This document shows positions 1 through 7,584 of a DNA stretch of 32,314 nt, in pieces. A model generated the notes under the pieces. That model was given only the letters and a program-made list of their open reading frames with translations, was not told the DNA's origin and did not search any database. The position numbers and the translations under genes were made by a program. Within the stretch, counting starts at the first letter, position 1. Every line of letters begins with the position of its first letter. Source of the stretch: Lachnospiraceae bacterium (lineage in GTDB: Bacteria > Bacillota > Clostridia > Lachnospirales > Lachnospiraceae); the NCBI GenBank assembly GCA_021200995.1, contig JAJQFS010000003.1, positions 1 through 32,314 of the forward strand, in the 5' to 3' direction.

Positions 1-928
1 ATCCACATGGATGGTTAGTTGAGCTGAAAGTGCTATTTTTCAGTGTTTCCCTAATGGAGCAAGCGCGGGAGGCGCTGTTTCCGCAGCGCTGGGCGCCTCA
101 GCTGATTATGAGGCATATAAGCCGTACCTGGACGCGATTGGAGCAGCTGATGAGAGCGACTCCATCCTGGGAACGATCTGTCATTGCCCGATTATGGATC
201 TGGATCACGCGGATGCGGCATATGAGTGGATGTATGGTCCATATCTGGGAAAAAAGGGGCTTGTGGATCAGAAGGAGTCAGCGGTTCTTGCAGGAATATA
301 CAGAGATTATTTAAAGGAATTGAACATTCAGGGGCTTCATAATTTTGGATTAATTGACGGGGATAATCTGGGAGATTATATTGTAAAAGAGTATATGCTT
401 CCTTCCGCGGATCATTTTCTGAAAGTGGAGCTGACAGACAGCGAAAGATCGGAGTATCTGGCTCAAAATCCGTGGATGAAATATGAGAACGGTCATGCAG
501 ATTTTACTTTTGAAGACTTTACGGGACATGTCGGAAGAATGAAAGAGCTTTGCAGTTTCGACGGCAGGGGGGAAGGCTCCGTATTTGGGAATGAGTCGCT
601 TGACGAGCGTCATTTTACAGAGTATGGGGCGAAGAAGGACAATCCTGATGGGTTTGTCGATCCGGAGGTGACGCGGATTGCCAATTTAATGAATCCCATG
701 TTTTTTGCCCGCATCAACCACCCCGGCTGCTCAAAACACTGGTATTTTTGTATAGGAAGTAAGGATGCCAGTACATCGCATTCTGTATATATACTATTCC
801 AGACATTATTGCAGAACAATGGAATGGATACGTCCATGACGTTCCTGTGGGACTATGGTCATCAGTGTTCCGATGATCCTGTGGAAATGGTTGACTGGAT
901 TATGAAGGTGTCCAAAGAGAATGATTAA
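1..928 (+). pseudogene. Tannase-like alpha/beta hydrolase, 3' part; in-frame stop just upstream of the nucleophile
   Basis: The 5' end lies outside the window. From position 23 the frame reads continuously to the TAA at 926-928 and contains an N-G-A-S-A-G-G nucleophile elbow (Ser codon 62-64), then L-G-A-S and Y-L-D-A-I-G-A-A. Near the C-terminus are W-Y...G-S-K-D (Asp codon 764-766) and D-Y-G-H-Q (His codon 860-862). This Ser/Asp/His order, with a long lid between, is that of subtype-B bacterial tannases and feruloyl-esterase-like hydrolases, which cut galloyl or other aryl esters. No signal peptide is visible in the part seen. A TGA at 20-22 interrupts the same frame before the nucleophile. 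No start codon lies between it and the elbow, so the gene as read cannot yield an active enzyme unless a frameshift, upstream of the visible part or in assembly, explains the stop. All three catalytic residues downstream are intact, so decay would be recent. A thioredoxin-like gene follows 25 bp later. Confidence 0.6.
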
Positions 929-953
929 ATGTTCCATGGAAAAGGAGATCAAT

Positions 954-2498
954 ATGAGCATGAATGAAACATTAAATGAAAAATCCTATTCCTCGGATAT
1001 CAGCATGGATATGAACAGGGAATTTGTCTGGCAGAATTTTCTGCGCATCCGCTGGGAAAACAGTCCGGTGTACGGCGCGGCCAATTCAGGCGAGGTGGTG
1101 ATCGAGCCTGTTAACTTTGATATGCTGAATTATCTGTTTATGAGGACGGGAACCTACCTGATTCTGTTTGGAGGCGTCTGGAGTAAGGAAACACAGAATG
1201 TCATCGATCAGGTGAACTTTTATGCGCGAAAATATGGCGTGGAGAGAGTTTATCTGTTTGATTTCTCAGCTGACGGCACGGCGGAAGCCACGATTAAACA
1301 GGATATCACCGCTCATGAGTATTATGTCGGACCGGGTAAAAAGGAAGCCAATCCCTTTGCTGTTTACAACTATCTGTACGGAGAAATGGTCACAAGGCAC
1401 CTGACAAATTTAAACAGCTGGGTGTGTAAAAAAATCGGGAGCGGAGAAGATATTACCTACCTGAATCTTTACCGTGACCCTGTTACTGTACCCAATCTGA
1501 CAGAACCGTTCTTGTTCCTCTACAATAAAGACAATACGGTGGACAATGCGGACAGCGGCATAGAGGCGGATACATATCCCATCGTATGGGCTGCTGAACT
1601 GGAAGAGGACAAAGAGGGACAGGTGGATAAATTTTTCAGCCGCATAGGAGAAAACAACTGCGCTGTCACGCCGTATTCTCAGGCAGATTATATCAGGGAG
1701 GCGTTTGCGCAGAACGGACGTGGTCATTCGTTCAAAACGGAGGACGCGTTCAGGGAGGATGAGCAGATTAATCTTGAGGCTGTCAGTTTTCAGGTTTACT
1801 ACTGGCTTCTTCAGCAGAAGGGCACATTTCTTTTCCTGTTGGCAGGTCCCTGGTGCGCCAATTCGCAGGCCGCTGTGGCAACCGTCAATGATTATGCCGT
1901 CGCCAATCAGGTGCGGGTTTATATGACAGACAGCCGTCTGGACAGCAAGCATGCCATCGATTTCTGGCAGTATCCACGAAGAAATGAGCTGACAATGACT
2001 TGTCCGCCCATGCGAAAATATTTTGTGGAAATCTGGGAGGATGATCTGCCGGGCGCGTGTGTTGTATGCTTTACCAGTCGCCGTGGGCGGAGTGTTCAGC
2101 CGACGCTCAGCTATCAGGATGAAACGGGGCAGGATCACACGGTATTGCGTGTGGGAATTCCTTATTGCTTTGCCTATGACAGGGATCACTGTGATGCCAA
2201 CGGAGCAGCACCTGTTCTGGCAAGTTTCCAGAATGAAGCTATCGAATTGATCAATATCAGTGATAAATTTGTTTATCATGACCCGCTGTACCGGGAACTG
2301 AAGGCTGCTTCCTATAAAGTATTTTATGCTTATCAGGCTGATCTTGGAAAAAAGATGACAGATATTACCATTGACCGCACTGCGCCGATTGTAGAGGGTG
2401 AAATGCCAAAGCATGTTGAGACAGTTGCTTACTATAAAGCACATGACTGGTATCAGGAGCCGGAAGATCCGGAAGCGGTACATTTGTGTACTATTTGA
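954..2498 (+). CDS. Uncharacterised protein with two thioredoxin-like domains
   Basis: The start is ATG 954, preceded by AAGGAG at 942-947; an upstream in-frame ATG at 921 overlaps the previous gene and has no good ribosome site. The 514-residue product appears to be two copies of one unit. Each has a hydrophobic strand, a W-containing loop and a helix: G-T-Y-L-I-L-F-G-G-V-W-S-K-E-T-Q near residue 76, and G-T-F-L-F-L-L-A-G-P-W-C-A-N-S-Q near residue 300. Each is followed by a strand V-Y-L-F-D or V-Y-M-T-D. This resembles the beta-alpha unit around a thioredoxin CxxC, but the first copy has no cysteine and the second only one (W300-C301-A-N-S304). A disulfide reductase is therefore unlikely; binding, chaperone or peroxiredoxin-like single-cysteine chemistry remain possible. 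There is no signal peptide or membrane segment. It lies 25 bp behind the tannase-like gene, probably in one transcript. I do not recognise the family by name. Confidence 0.75.
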   Translation: MSMNETLNEKSYSSDISMDMNREFVWQNFLRIRWENSPVYGAANSGEVVIEPVNFDMLNYLFMRTGTYLILFGGVWSKETQNVIDQVNFYARKYGVERVYLFDFSADGTAEATIKQDITAHEYYVGPGKKEANPFAVYNYLYGEMVTRHLTNLNSWVCKKIGSGEDITYLNLYRDPVTVPNLTEPFLFLYNKDNTVDNADSGIEADTYPIVWAAELEEDKEGQVDKFFSRIGENNCAVTPYSQADYIREAFAQNGRGHSFKTEDAFREDEQINLEAVSFQVYYWLLQQKGTFLFLLAGPWCANSQAAVATVNDYAVANQVRVYMTDSRLDSKHAIDFWQYPRRNELTMTCPPMRKYFVEIWEDDLPGACVVCFTSRRGRSVQPTLSYQDETGQDHTVLRVGIPYCFAYDRDHCDANGAAPVLASFQNEAIELINISDKFVYHDPLYRELKAASYKVFYAYQADLGKKMTDITIDRTAPIVEGEMPKHVETVAYYKAHDWYQEPEDPEAVHLCTI

Positions 2499-2515
2499 TA
2501 ATTACAAAAAGAGCC

Positions 2516-2537
2516 CCGCATTCTGAACAGAATGTGG
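2516..2537 (+). terminator. Hairpin after the thioredoxin-like gene
   Basis: A 10-bp stem (CCGCATTCTG pairing with CAGAATGTGG, one G-T pair) lies 17 bp after the stop codon. The tail AGTTTCCTT is not a clean T-run, so termination may be partial. Confidence 0.45.
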
Positions 2538-2581
2538 AGTTTCCTTATCAGGAAAAATGAGTTTATTCTACAGACAGGAGA

Positions 2582-2624
2582 GTATATTTTTATGAAAGGT
2601 TCTGTTGATTTTTCGGCGAAGCAT
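2582..2624 (+). pseudogene. Relic of an MBL gene 5' end
   Basis: About 43 bases reproduce, with a few substitutions, the start region of the MBL-fold gene at 3988-4030: the poly-T leader, the ATG and codons for M-K-G-S-V-D-F-S-A-K-H. The similarity then stops. It is too short to encode anything and shows that a copy of the MBL gene start was left here by duplication or deletion. A promoter-like pair of boxes now overlaps it. Confidence 0.7.
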
Positions 2625-2633
2625 ATATAAAAT
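2605..2633 (+). promoter_or_regulatory. Candidate sigma-A promoter for the esterase/MBL genes
   Basis: TTGATT (2605-2610), a 17-bp spacer and TAAAAT (2628-2633), 33 bp ahead of the ATG at 2667. The -35 box lies in the MBL relic. The intact MBL copy at 4011 keeps the TTGATT but not the -10 box, so the -10 box arose by changes at this site. Confidence 0.55.
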
Positions 2634-2666
2634 CATGATAGAGATTGAAAAGAAGGAGGATGTTTT

Positions 2667-4001
2667 ATGGCAGTTTATGAAGCGGGACATATATTAAATG
2701 TCTGCTCTTTGGCGGAGGCGCTGCCGCACGGGCACCGGATTTCCACCGCAATTCTGACTTATGATTGTGTACTTGACAGTGAGGCGCTTGTACCTGAGCA
2801 GTTTTGCGTGGAGAATCGTCATATTGTCAGAGCCTATACGAATTCTGAGGCGATGAAATCGCCGACATGCTGCAATGGGCGACACGTGATTCTCGAGCTG
2901 GATCTGACAGATCCGGATGCGCCTCTGTTGCTGACAGAAACTGAGACAGGGAGAGCTGTGACCGCTGGAATGGAAACGATGCCTGTGGAAGCGCCTGCAC
3001 TCAACGGTTCCAAAGGACAGGATGGTCTGCAGAAAGGAAAGCCTGGACATGGCCCCCGATCCTGGGTTGTGATGAGTGAGAATCGTGTCGTAGTAAAGCA
3101 GGTGCGGCCGTTGAAAAAGGCGGACGGCACAGAGATTCCCTGCATGGATGAGTGGGTCGCTTCCAGAGAGGCTTTGACAGAAGGAGTTGATGCATTTCAG
3201 GTATTTCAGTATGAGGATATTCCTTGTAATCTTTTTGTCCCGAAGCGGATGGAAGCTGGTAAAACTTATCCGCTTGTGCTCTTTGTCCCGGACGCATCGG
3301 TGAAAGGAAATGATCGTCTGATCGTGCTGACGCAGGGAAACGGCGCCATGAGCTTTGCGGCTGACGTTTTTCAGAAAAAGCATCCCTGTTTTGTCCTGGC
3401 ACCGCAGATTCCGGAACATTACGCGGCCCGGAGCGACCAGGGAATTGCCGGACTGGGAACACTGCATGAAAAGGTGAAGGAAATTCTTAACAAGGTCTGC
3501 AGGTCTTACCCTGTTGACCGAAGCAGAATCTATAACACAGGGCAGTCCATGGGCTGCATTCTTGGATTTGGCATGAATATCTGCTACCCGGATCTGTTCG
3601 CGGCTTCTCTGCTGGTGGGCGGACAGTGGGGAGATTTACCTTCCACTGCGCGCCTGGCGGGTAAAAAAATGTGGATGTTAAATTCTGACGGAGACGCGAG
3701 GGCTTATCCGGGCATGAACGAGATTGCGGGAGAGTTGGAAAAGGCCGGAGACAATGTACATCATTTTACGCTTGACGCCCGTTGGCCTCTGGAAAAGCAG
3801 GAACAGGCATGCCGGGAGGCGATGGCGAGCGGTGCATCAATCCTTTACGGAACGTTTGAGGACCAGTCCGTGGTGCCGGAGGGAGTGGTAAAAAGTCCGG
3901 TGGCCAACCATATGAACACCTGGCCGGCGGCTTATCAGCTGGAGACTGTGAAGGACTGGCTGTTTGAGCAAAGTTTGAGTGAGGAGGATATATTTTTATG
4001 A
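2667..4001 (+). CDS. Serine esterase of the PHB-depolymerase / predicted peptidase type (alpha/beta hydrolase)
   Basis: A 444-residue cytoplasmic hydrolase starting at ATG 2667 behind AAGGAGG. Residues about 1-170 form a beta-rich N-terminal domain without clear motifs, probably an immunoglobulin-like cap as in the COG4099-type family. The catalytic domain follows, with Y-P-L-V-L-F-V-P (201-208), the nucleophile elbow G-Q-S-M-G (Ser294), N-S-D-G-D-A-R-A (Asp343) and N-H-M-N-T-W (His415), a complete Ser/Asp/His triad in the usual order. The reaction is expected to be ester hydrolysis; the substrate cannot be read from the sequence. The stop overlaps the start of the MBL gene by four bases (ATGA), so the two are translationally coupled and probably act on related substrates. 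No secretion signal is seen. Confidence 0.85.
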   Translation: MAVYEAGHILNVCSLAEALPHGHRISTAILTYDCVLDSEALVPEQFCVENRHIVRAYTNSEAMKSPTCCNGRHVILELDLTDPDAPLLLTETETGRAVTAGMETMPVEAPALNGSKGQDGLQKGKPGHGPRSWVVMSENRVVVKQVRPLKKADGTEIPCMDEWVASREALTEGVDAFQVFQYEDIPCNLFVPKRMEAGKTYPLVLFVPDASVKGNDRLIVLTQGNGAMSFAADVFQKKHPCFVLAPQIPEHYAARSDQGIAGLGTLHEKVKEILNKVCRSYPVDRSRIYNTGQSMGCILGFGMNICYPDLFAASLLVGGQWGDLPSTARLAGKKMWMLNSDGDARAYPGMNEIAGELEKAGDNVHHFTLDARWPLEKQEQACREAMASGASILYGTFEDQSVVPEGVVKSPVANHMNTWPAAYQLETVKDWLFEQSLSEEDIFL

Positions 4002-4903
4002 AAGGTTCTGTTGATTTTTCAGCAAAGCATGATGTTTTGATCCGGCACAAGGATGGAACTCTGACACCGATGGATGAGCCGTATTATGAGGTGACGAAAA
4101 TCGGGGAAGATACCTGGCAGATCATGAGCTCCGGTGATTATCACTATCTGGTGGTCGGGGACGAGGAAGGAATTTCCATTGATACCGGATATGGCGCAGG
4201 CAATTTAAGGGAGTTTCTGGAGCAGCTTGGCGGCAAACCGGTCACAAAATGTATTAACACGCATTATCATTTTGACCACAGCGCCAACAACTGTTATTTT
4301 GACACGGTATACATGGCTGAGGAGGATGTGGATAGGGCGGCCATTCCTTATCCGAGCTTTGAGGGAATCTCTTTTCCGCGGGACTATGGCGTGGAAATTG
4401 TGGGAGATCGTTCCGTGATTCCCTTAAAGGGGCGGGAACTGGAGATTTTCAAGATCGGCGATCACACCGCGGGCGGGATCGCGATTTTGGATCGGAAGGG
4501 ACGCTTTTTATTTACCGGGGATGAACTGATGCCGGGCATGAAAAATATTTCCGCTACCGTCGAAAAGCTTCGCGGCGATATGGGAAAGCTCATGACGCAC
4601 CGGGAGGAATTTGATACGCTTTGCGGCGGGCCGAGCGTGCTGCCGGGCGATACTGTGGAGATTTTTTATGAGGCGGCGGGGCTGATTCTGGATGGAAAAC
4701 TGGAGCCGACTTCATACAGGCCCGGACCGCGTCCGCAGCATGAAGAGCCGAAGGAAGGCCAACCCATTATCTATGACTGCCAGGCTCCGCATCCGGAGGA
4801 TGTGCCGAAGCCCGGCATGAAAGGATTGGGCGGCCCGGGAGCCATGGCGTCTGTGGAGTATCGCGGGTATAGATTCAACTATCATGCGGACAGGATACGG
4901 TAA
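3998..4903 (+). CDS. MBL-fold metallo-hydrolase (glyoxalase II / lactonase-like)
   Basis: A 301-residue metallo-beta-lactamase-fold protein. Metal-binding motifs are H89-Y-H91-F-D93-H94, His156 in I-G-D-H-T-A-G-G and Asp175 in F-T-G-D-E-L. The usual final G-H motif is replaced by G211-P212, so one metal ligand seems missing and the dinuclear site may be altered. The C-terminal 70 residues are proline-rich and extend past the normal domain. Family members hydrolyse thioesters, lactones or similar bonds; the substrate here is unknown. The start ATG overlaps the upstream esterase stop. It differs from the two related MBL genes on the minus strand at 21185-22002 and 31400-32221. A fragment of its own 5' end occurs at 2582-2624. 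Downstream lies a tannase-like pseudogene. Confidence 0.85.
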   Translation: MKGSVDFSAKHDVLIRHKDGTLTPMDEPYYEVTKIGEDTWQIMSSGDYHYLVVGDEEGISIDTGYGAGNLREFLEQLGGKPVTKCINTHYHFDHSANNCYFDTVYMAEEDVDRAAIPYPSFEGISFPRDYGVEIVGDRSVIPLKGRELEIFKIGDHTAGGIAILDRKGRFLFTGDELMPGMKNISATVEKLRGDMGKLMTHREEFDTLCGGPSVLPGDTVEIFYEAAGLILDGKLEPTSYRPGPRPQHEEPKEGQPIIYDCQAPHPEDVPKPGMKGLGGPGAMASVEYRGYRFNYHADRIR

Positions 4904-4911
4904 GCGCCGCC

Positions 4912-4945
4912 AGATATCTTTCAAGGCAGCAGAGACCGGATATCC
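4912..4945 (+). repeat. Conserved leader block, copy 1
   Basis: An AGATATCTTTCAAGG...ACCGGATATC block precedes the tannase-like pseudogene. Near-identical blocks stand at 21081-21115 and 31137-31172, each ahead of a tannase-like relic and beside a LysR gene. Here no LysR gene is present; the MBL gene stops just before the block, marking a recombination junction. Confidence 0.6.
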
Positions 4946-4973
4946 ATTCAGAGAAAGGAGAGAGAAAAATACG

Positions 4974-6125
4974 ATTCAAAACTTTGCTACCGGAAGTGTA
5001 ATGGTTGAAAACCGGGAGGTGTCATATCGTCTGTACCCGGAGATCCCCTATGTGGAAAAACCGACCGCGCCCGCGCTGCAGGTGATGAACCTTTACGTAC
5101 CTTAGACGCTTGAGGATGACGCGAAAGCGCCGGTTTATCTGTTCCAGCAGACAGGCGGTATGGGAGAGGCTCCCGCGCCTGCGATAGGTAAGGATTACCA
5201 CGGCATTATTGGCCGGGCACTGTCGGAAGGCTATGTAGTAGCCTGCCCGGGCGCGAGAGGAAGAGATACTGTGGTGGACGGCGTCTATGTCGGACGCGGC
5301 GATCTGCCCATGACAGATTTCGCGCACATTGATATCGCATATGAATGGCTGTTTTCCGCGGACCGGGCGAACGGCCTGTATGAGGGAAATAAAAAAGATG
5401 CTGCTGTCAGCCGCAGGATGGCGAAGGCGTTTGAAGTGTATGTGAACCGGCTGCATCTGACAGACCCCGAGACGGGTGAGGCGATCGGCTTTGAAGGAGA
5501 GGATACTTATTCTCCCTACCTTCTGAAAAAACTGAGCGAGGCCGCGACGAAATATCTCTCAGAGCAGTCGCAGGAAGAACAGAATGCCTGGCTTGCGGAT
5601 CCGTTTAATCAGCCTGTGCTTGACTGGGACGGAGAAAAGGCTTCGGTAACAGACCTGAAGGCTTATGTGAATTGGAATACAGGCCGCTGGATGAAGTATC
5701 TTGGATGCTATGACGGCTTCTTCTCAAGACCGTCCAGGGAAAATGAGGCATTCGGGGAATCGGACGGTTCTCTGGGACATTTCAGCCTGCCGATGGGAGA
5801 AGTTCTGGCAGCCTCCCCGGAATACGCGAAAGAGGGACAGGAGTGGATTGAGGAAGCCTGGAAAAATGCCAAAGGCGAATATCTGGTAAATCCGATGAAC
5901 TTTATCGGGACGGATGAAGTTTCCACCATCGCGCCGCACTGGTATATGCGCTGCGGCTGCCACCACGAGACAACGGGCAACATTTTCCTGAATCTGGCGC
6001 TGAAGGTTTTGAACTGCACAGACGCGGACGTTAACTGGAGATATTCCTGGCCGATGCGTCATACTGGCATTTCCGATATTGAGCAGGATGAGGCCTTCGA
6101 GTATTTCAACAGGATTTGCAGATAA
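4974..6125 (+). pseudogene. Tannase-like alpha/beta hydrolase pseudogene
   Basis: This aligns with the intact protein at 16711-18087 from its first residues to its end without a frameshift, but carries three lesions. The start position reads ATT (4974) or ACG (4971) instead of ATG. A TAG stops the frame at 5103-5105, after M-N-L-Y-V-P. At about 5312-5315 there is an in-frame deletion equal to residues 115-189 of the intact copy. The deletion joins L-P-M-T to D-F-A-H-I-D and removes the G-T-S-S-G nucleophile loop. The 3' part is well preserved: W-Y-M-R-C-G-C-H-H-E-T and M-R-H-T-G-I-S-D are present. The remaining open frame from 5160 could in principle give a 321-residue product, but without the serine it could not be an esterase. 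It followed the MBL gene in the same transcription unit. Confidence 0.88.
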
Positions 6126-6130
6126 AGGCA

Positions 6131-6159
6131 GAGGCAGGTGGCGTTATGCCATCTGCCTC
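6131..6159 (+). terminator. Hairpin after the tannase-like pseudogene
   Basis: A 12-bp stem, GAGGCAGGTGGC with GCCATCTGCCTC and one G-T pair, follows the stop by a few bases. A diverged copy of the same hairpin stands at 31334-31362 after the tannase-like relic, showing that it belongs to the duplicated gene. Confidence 0.6.
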
Positions 6160-6187
6160 TCTGCATGTGCGCCGCCAGGCGCACCTG

Positions 6188-6228
6188 AAAAAGGTCTCAC
6201 ATTCCAATTTGGAATGTGAGACCTTTTT
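6188..6228 (+). terminator. Strong rho-independent terminator (bidirectional form)
   Basis: A perfect 18-bp stem, with A5 then GGTCTCACATTCC on the left, a 5-base loop AATTT and the complement ending in TTTTT. The A-run and T-run make it usable from both sides. It insulates the esterase/MBL/pseudogene unit from the Fes-like gene pair. Confidence 0.9.
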
Positions 6229-6235
6229 ATTGGAA

Positions 6236-6265
6236 TTGACAGGGAACGCTCCTTATTCCTATTAT
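6236..6265 (+). promoter_or_regulatory. Candidate promoter for the Fes-like esterase pair
   Basis: A consensus TTGACA (6236-6241), an 18-bp spacer and TATTAT (6260-6265) lie directly after the strong terminator and about 110 bp before the ATG at 6379. Confidence 0.65.
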
Positions 6266-6378
6266 AAACATAAAACTGTGAGTTCGTCAAAAATATCATA
6301 AGACAGCAGAATTTCCCAGATAAATTGCAAAAATCGCTCAAATGGAATACCATAAAGAAACAAGGAGAGGAAAAGAAT

Positions 6379-7563
6379 ATGCTTGAAAATGAAAATTTGA
6401 ACCATGACACACAGGAAACACAGCAACCCGCACCGCAAGGCGTGCACGGGGACCATGGGTATCACTCCGCACGGGTCAAACTTCAGCCCGGCAGCGGCAT
6501 TACGGTGGGAGAAAACGGGGAAATCATCATGAAATTCAAAGCGTGCCCCGGCGATGAAGTCATTGCCGCTGTAGGCAATGATAACCGGAATCCGATCCGG
6601 GTGCCCATGACAGATGAAGAGGGGAACGGAATCTTTACCGCTGTTCTGGAGAATCATGGGCTAGTTGGTCCGCAGATGATTAATTTCAGTGTGAACGGGC
6701 TGGATGTGCTCAATACCTCGGCCTCTCAGCTGTGGTATCTGGCAAACGCCCTGCATAACTATGTGGAACTGCCGGATCCGGAGACGGACGCTCTGATTGA
6801 GGCCCGCCGGGATATCGCGCACGGTTCTGTTACGCATGACTTTTATTATTCTGAGACTTATGACAAATGGATGAACTGCACGGTGTATACGCCGCCGGAC
6901 TATGAGCAGGGAGGCGAGTATCCAGTACTGTACTTCTTTCATGAATGCGCGGAAAATGAAACGGCCTGGACGCCGGCGTCCCTCTTGAATTTTGAGCTGG
7001 ATAACCTGATTGCCGACGGGAAAATCGTGCCGTTTCTGATGGTGGAGCTGGACTGTACAGTCCCCCTGAATTATCATAATAATGAAGACTGGTTTGCAGG
7101 TTATGATAAAATCGAGCAGTTCCTCTTAAAGGATATCATCAGCTTTATGGAAACGAAATACCGGGTTCGCAAGGACAAGTGGGACAGAGCGATTTCAGGC
7201 ATCGGCCTCGGCGCGGTGCAGGCGGCCTATATCGGAATGCGTAATACGGATGTCTTTGGCAGCATAGGAATGTTTACCGCCTTCTGGATTTCCAGCTTTT
7301 ATCACGCGGAGGGGAAGGATGATCCGTTCTATACAGCCGCGGAAAAAATAGCCGCTCATCCCGAGGAGGTAAAGGTGTTTTACCACAGCGAGGGAGATCT
7401 GGATCCGCATTTCCGTTCTGTGGAGGCGGAAAATGAGATGTTTGCCCTGCTTGGCATAGACAAACTGCCCGGCTATGTATTTAAAGTTTATCATGCCAGT
7501 CACAACTGGTCCAGCTATCGTCGGTCCATGCGGGATTTCGCGCCCTTGCTGTTCCGGGATTGA
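6379..7563 (+). CDS. Fes/esterase-D-like alpha/beta hydrolase lacking the nucleophile serine
   Basis: A 394-residue protein starting at ATG 6379 behind AAGGAGAGG; a longer frame from 6325 has no ribosome site. Residues about 30-130 resemble the early-set (CBM48-like) N-terminal domain of this family. The hydrolase core follows, with Y-P-V-L-Y-F-F-H (181-188), the conserved K-Y-R-V-R-K-D-K-W-D-R-A stretch and then S-G-I-G-L-G-A (273-279). This is the place of the GxSxG elbow, but the central residue is Gly276, not Ser. His375 in A-S-H-N-W is kept. Known Fes/esterase D members are serine hydrolases of enterobactin, acetyl-xylan or feruloyl esters. This protein cannot use the standard mechanism and may be a binding or regulatory partner of the next gene product, whose serine occupies the same position. 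No signal peptide is seen. The two genes are 21 bp apart. Confidence 0.85.
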   Translation: MLENENLNHDTQETQQPAPQGVHGDHGYHSARVKLQPGSGITVGENGEIIMKFKACPGDEVIAAVGNDNRNPIRVPMTDEEGNGIFTAVLENHGLVGPQMINFSVNGLDVLNTSASQLWYLANALHNYVELPDPETDALIEARRDIAHGSVTHDFYYSETYDKWMNCTVYTPPDYEQGGEYPVLYFFHECAENETAWTPASLLNFELDNLIADGKIVPFLMVELDCTVPLNYHNNEDWFAGYDKIEQFLLKDIISFMETKYRVRKDKWDRAISGIGLGAVQAAYIGMRNTDVFGSIGMFTAFWISSFYHAEGKDDPFYTAAEKIAAHPEEVKVFYHSEGDLDPHFRSVEAENEMFALLGIDKLPGYVFKVYHASHNWSSYRRSMRDFAPLLFRD

Positions 7564-7584
7564 GATACGTGGAAGGAAGAAAAA

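Noticed and set aside
1410-2483. 357-codon open frame on the minus strand
   Set aside because: Fully antisense to the thioredoxin-like gene, no ribosome site, low-complexity basic composition and no motif; a shadow of the codon bias.
2694-3467. 257-codon open frame on the minus strand
   Set aside because: Antisense to the esterase with a complete catalytic triad; no ribosome site and no recognisable domain.
6131-6228. Riboswitch in the region between the pseudogene and the Fes-like pair
   Set aside because: The two hairpins are simple stems at transcript ends, and the promoter for the next gene lies after them, so they are not in its leader.
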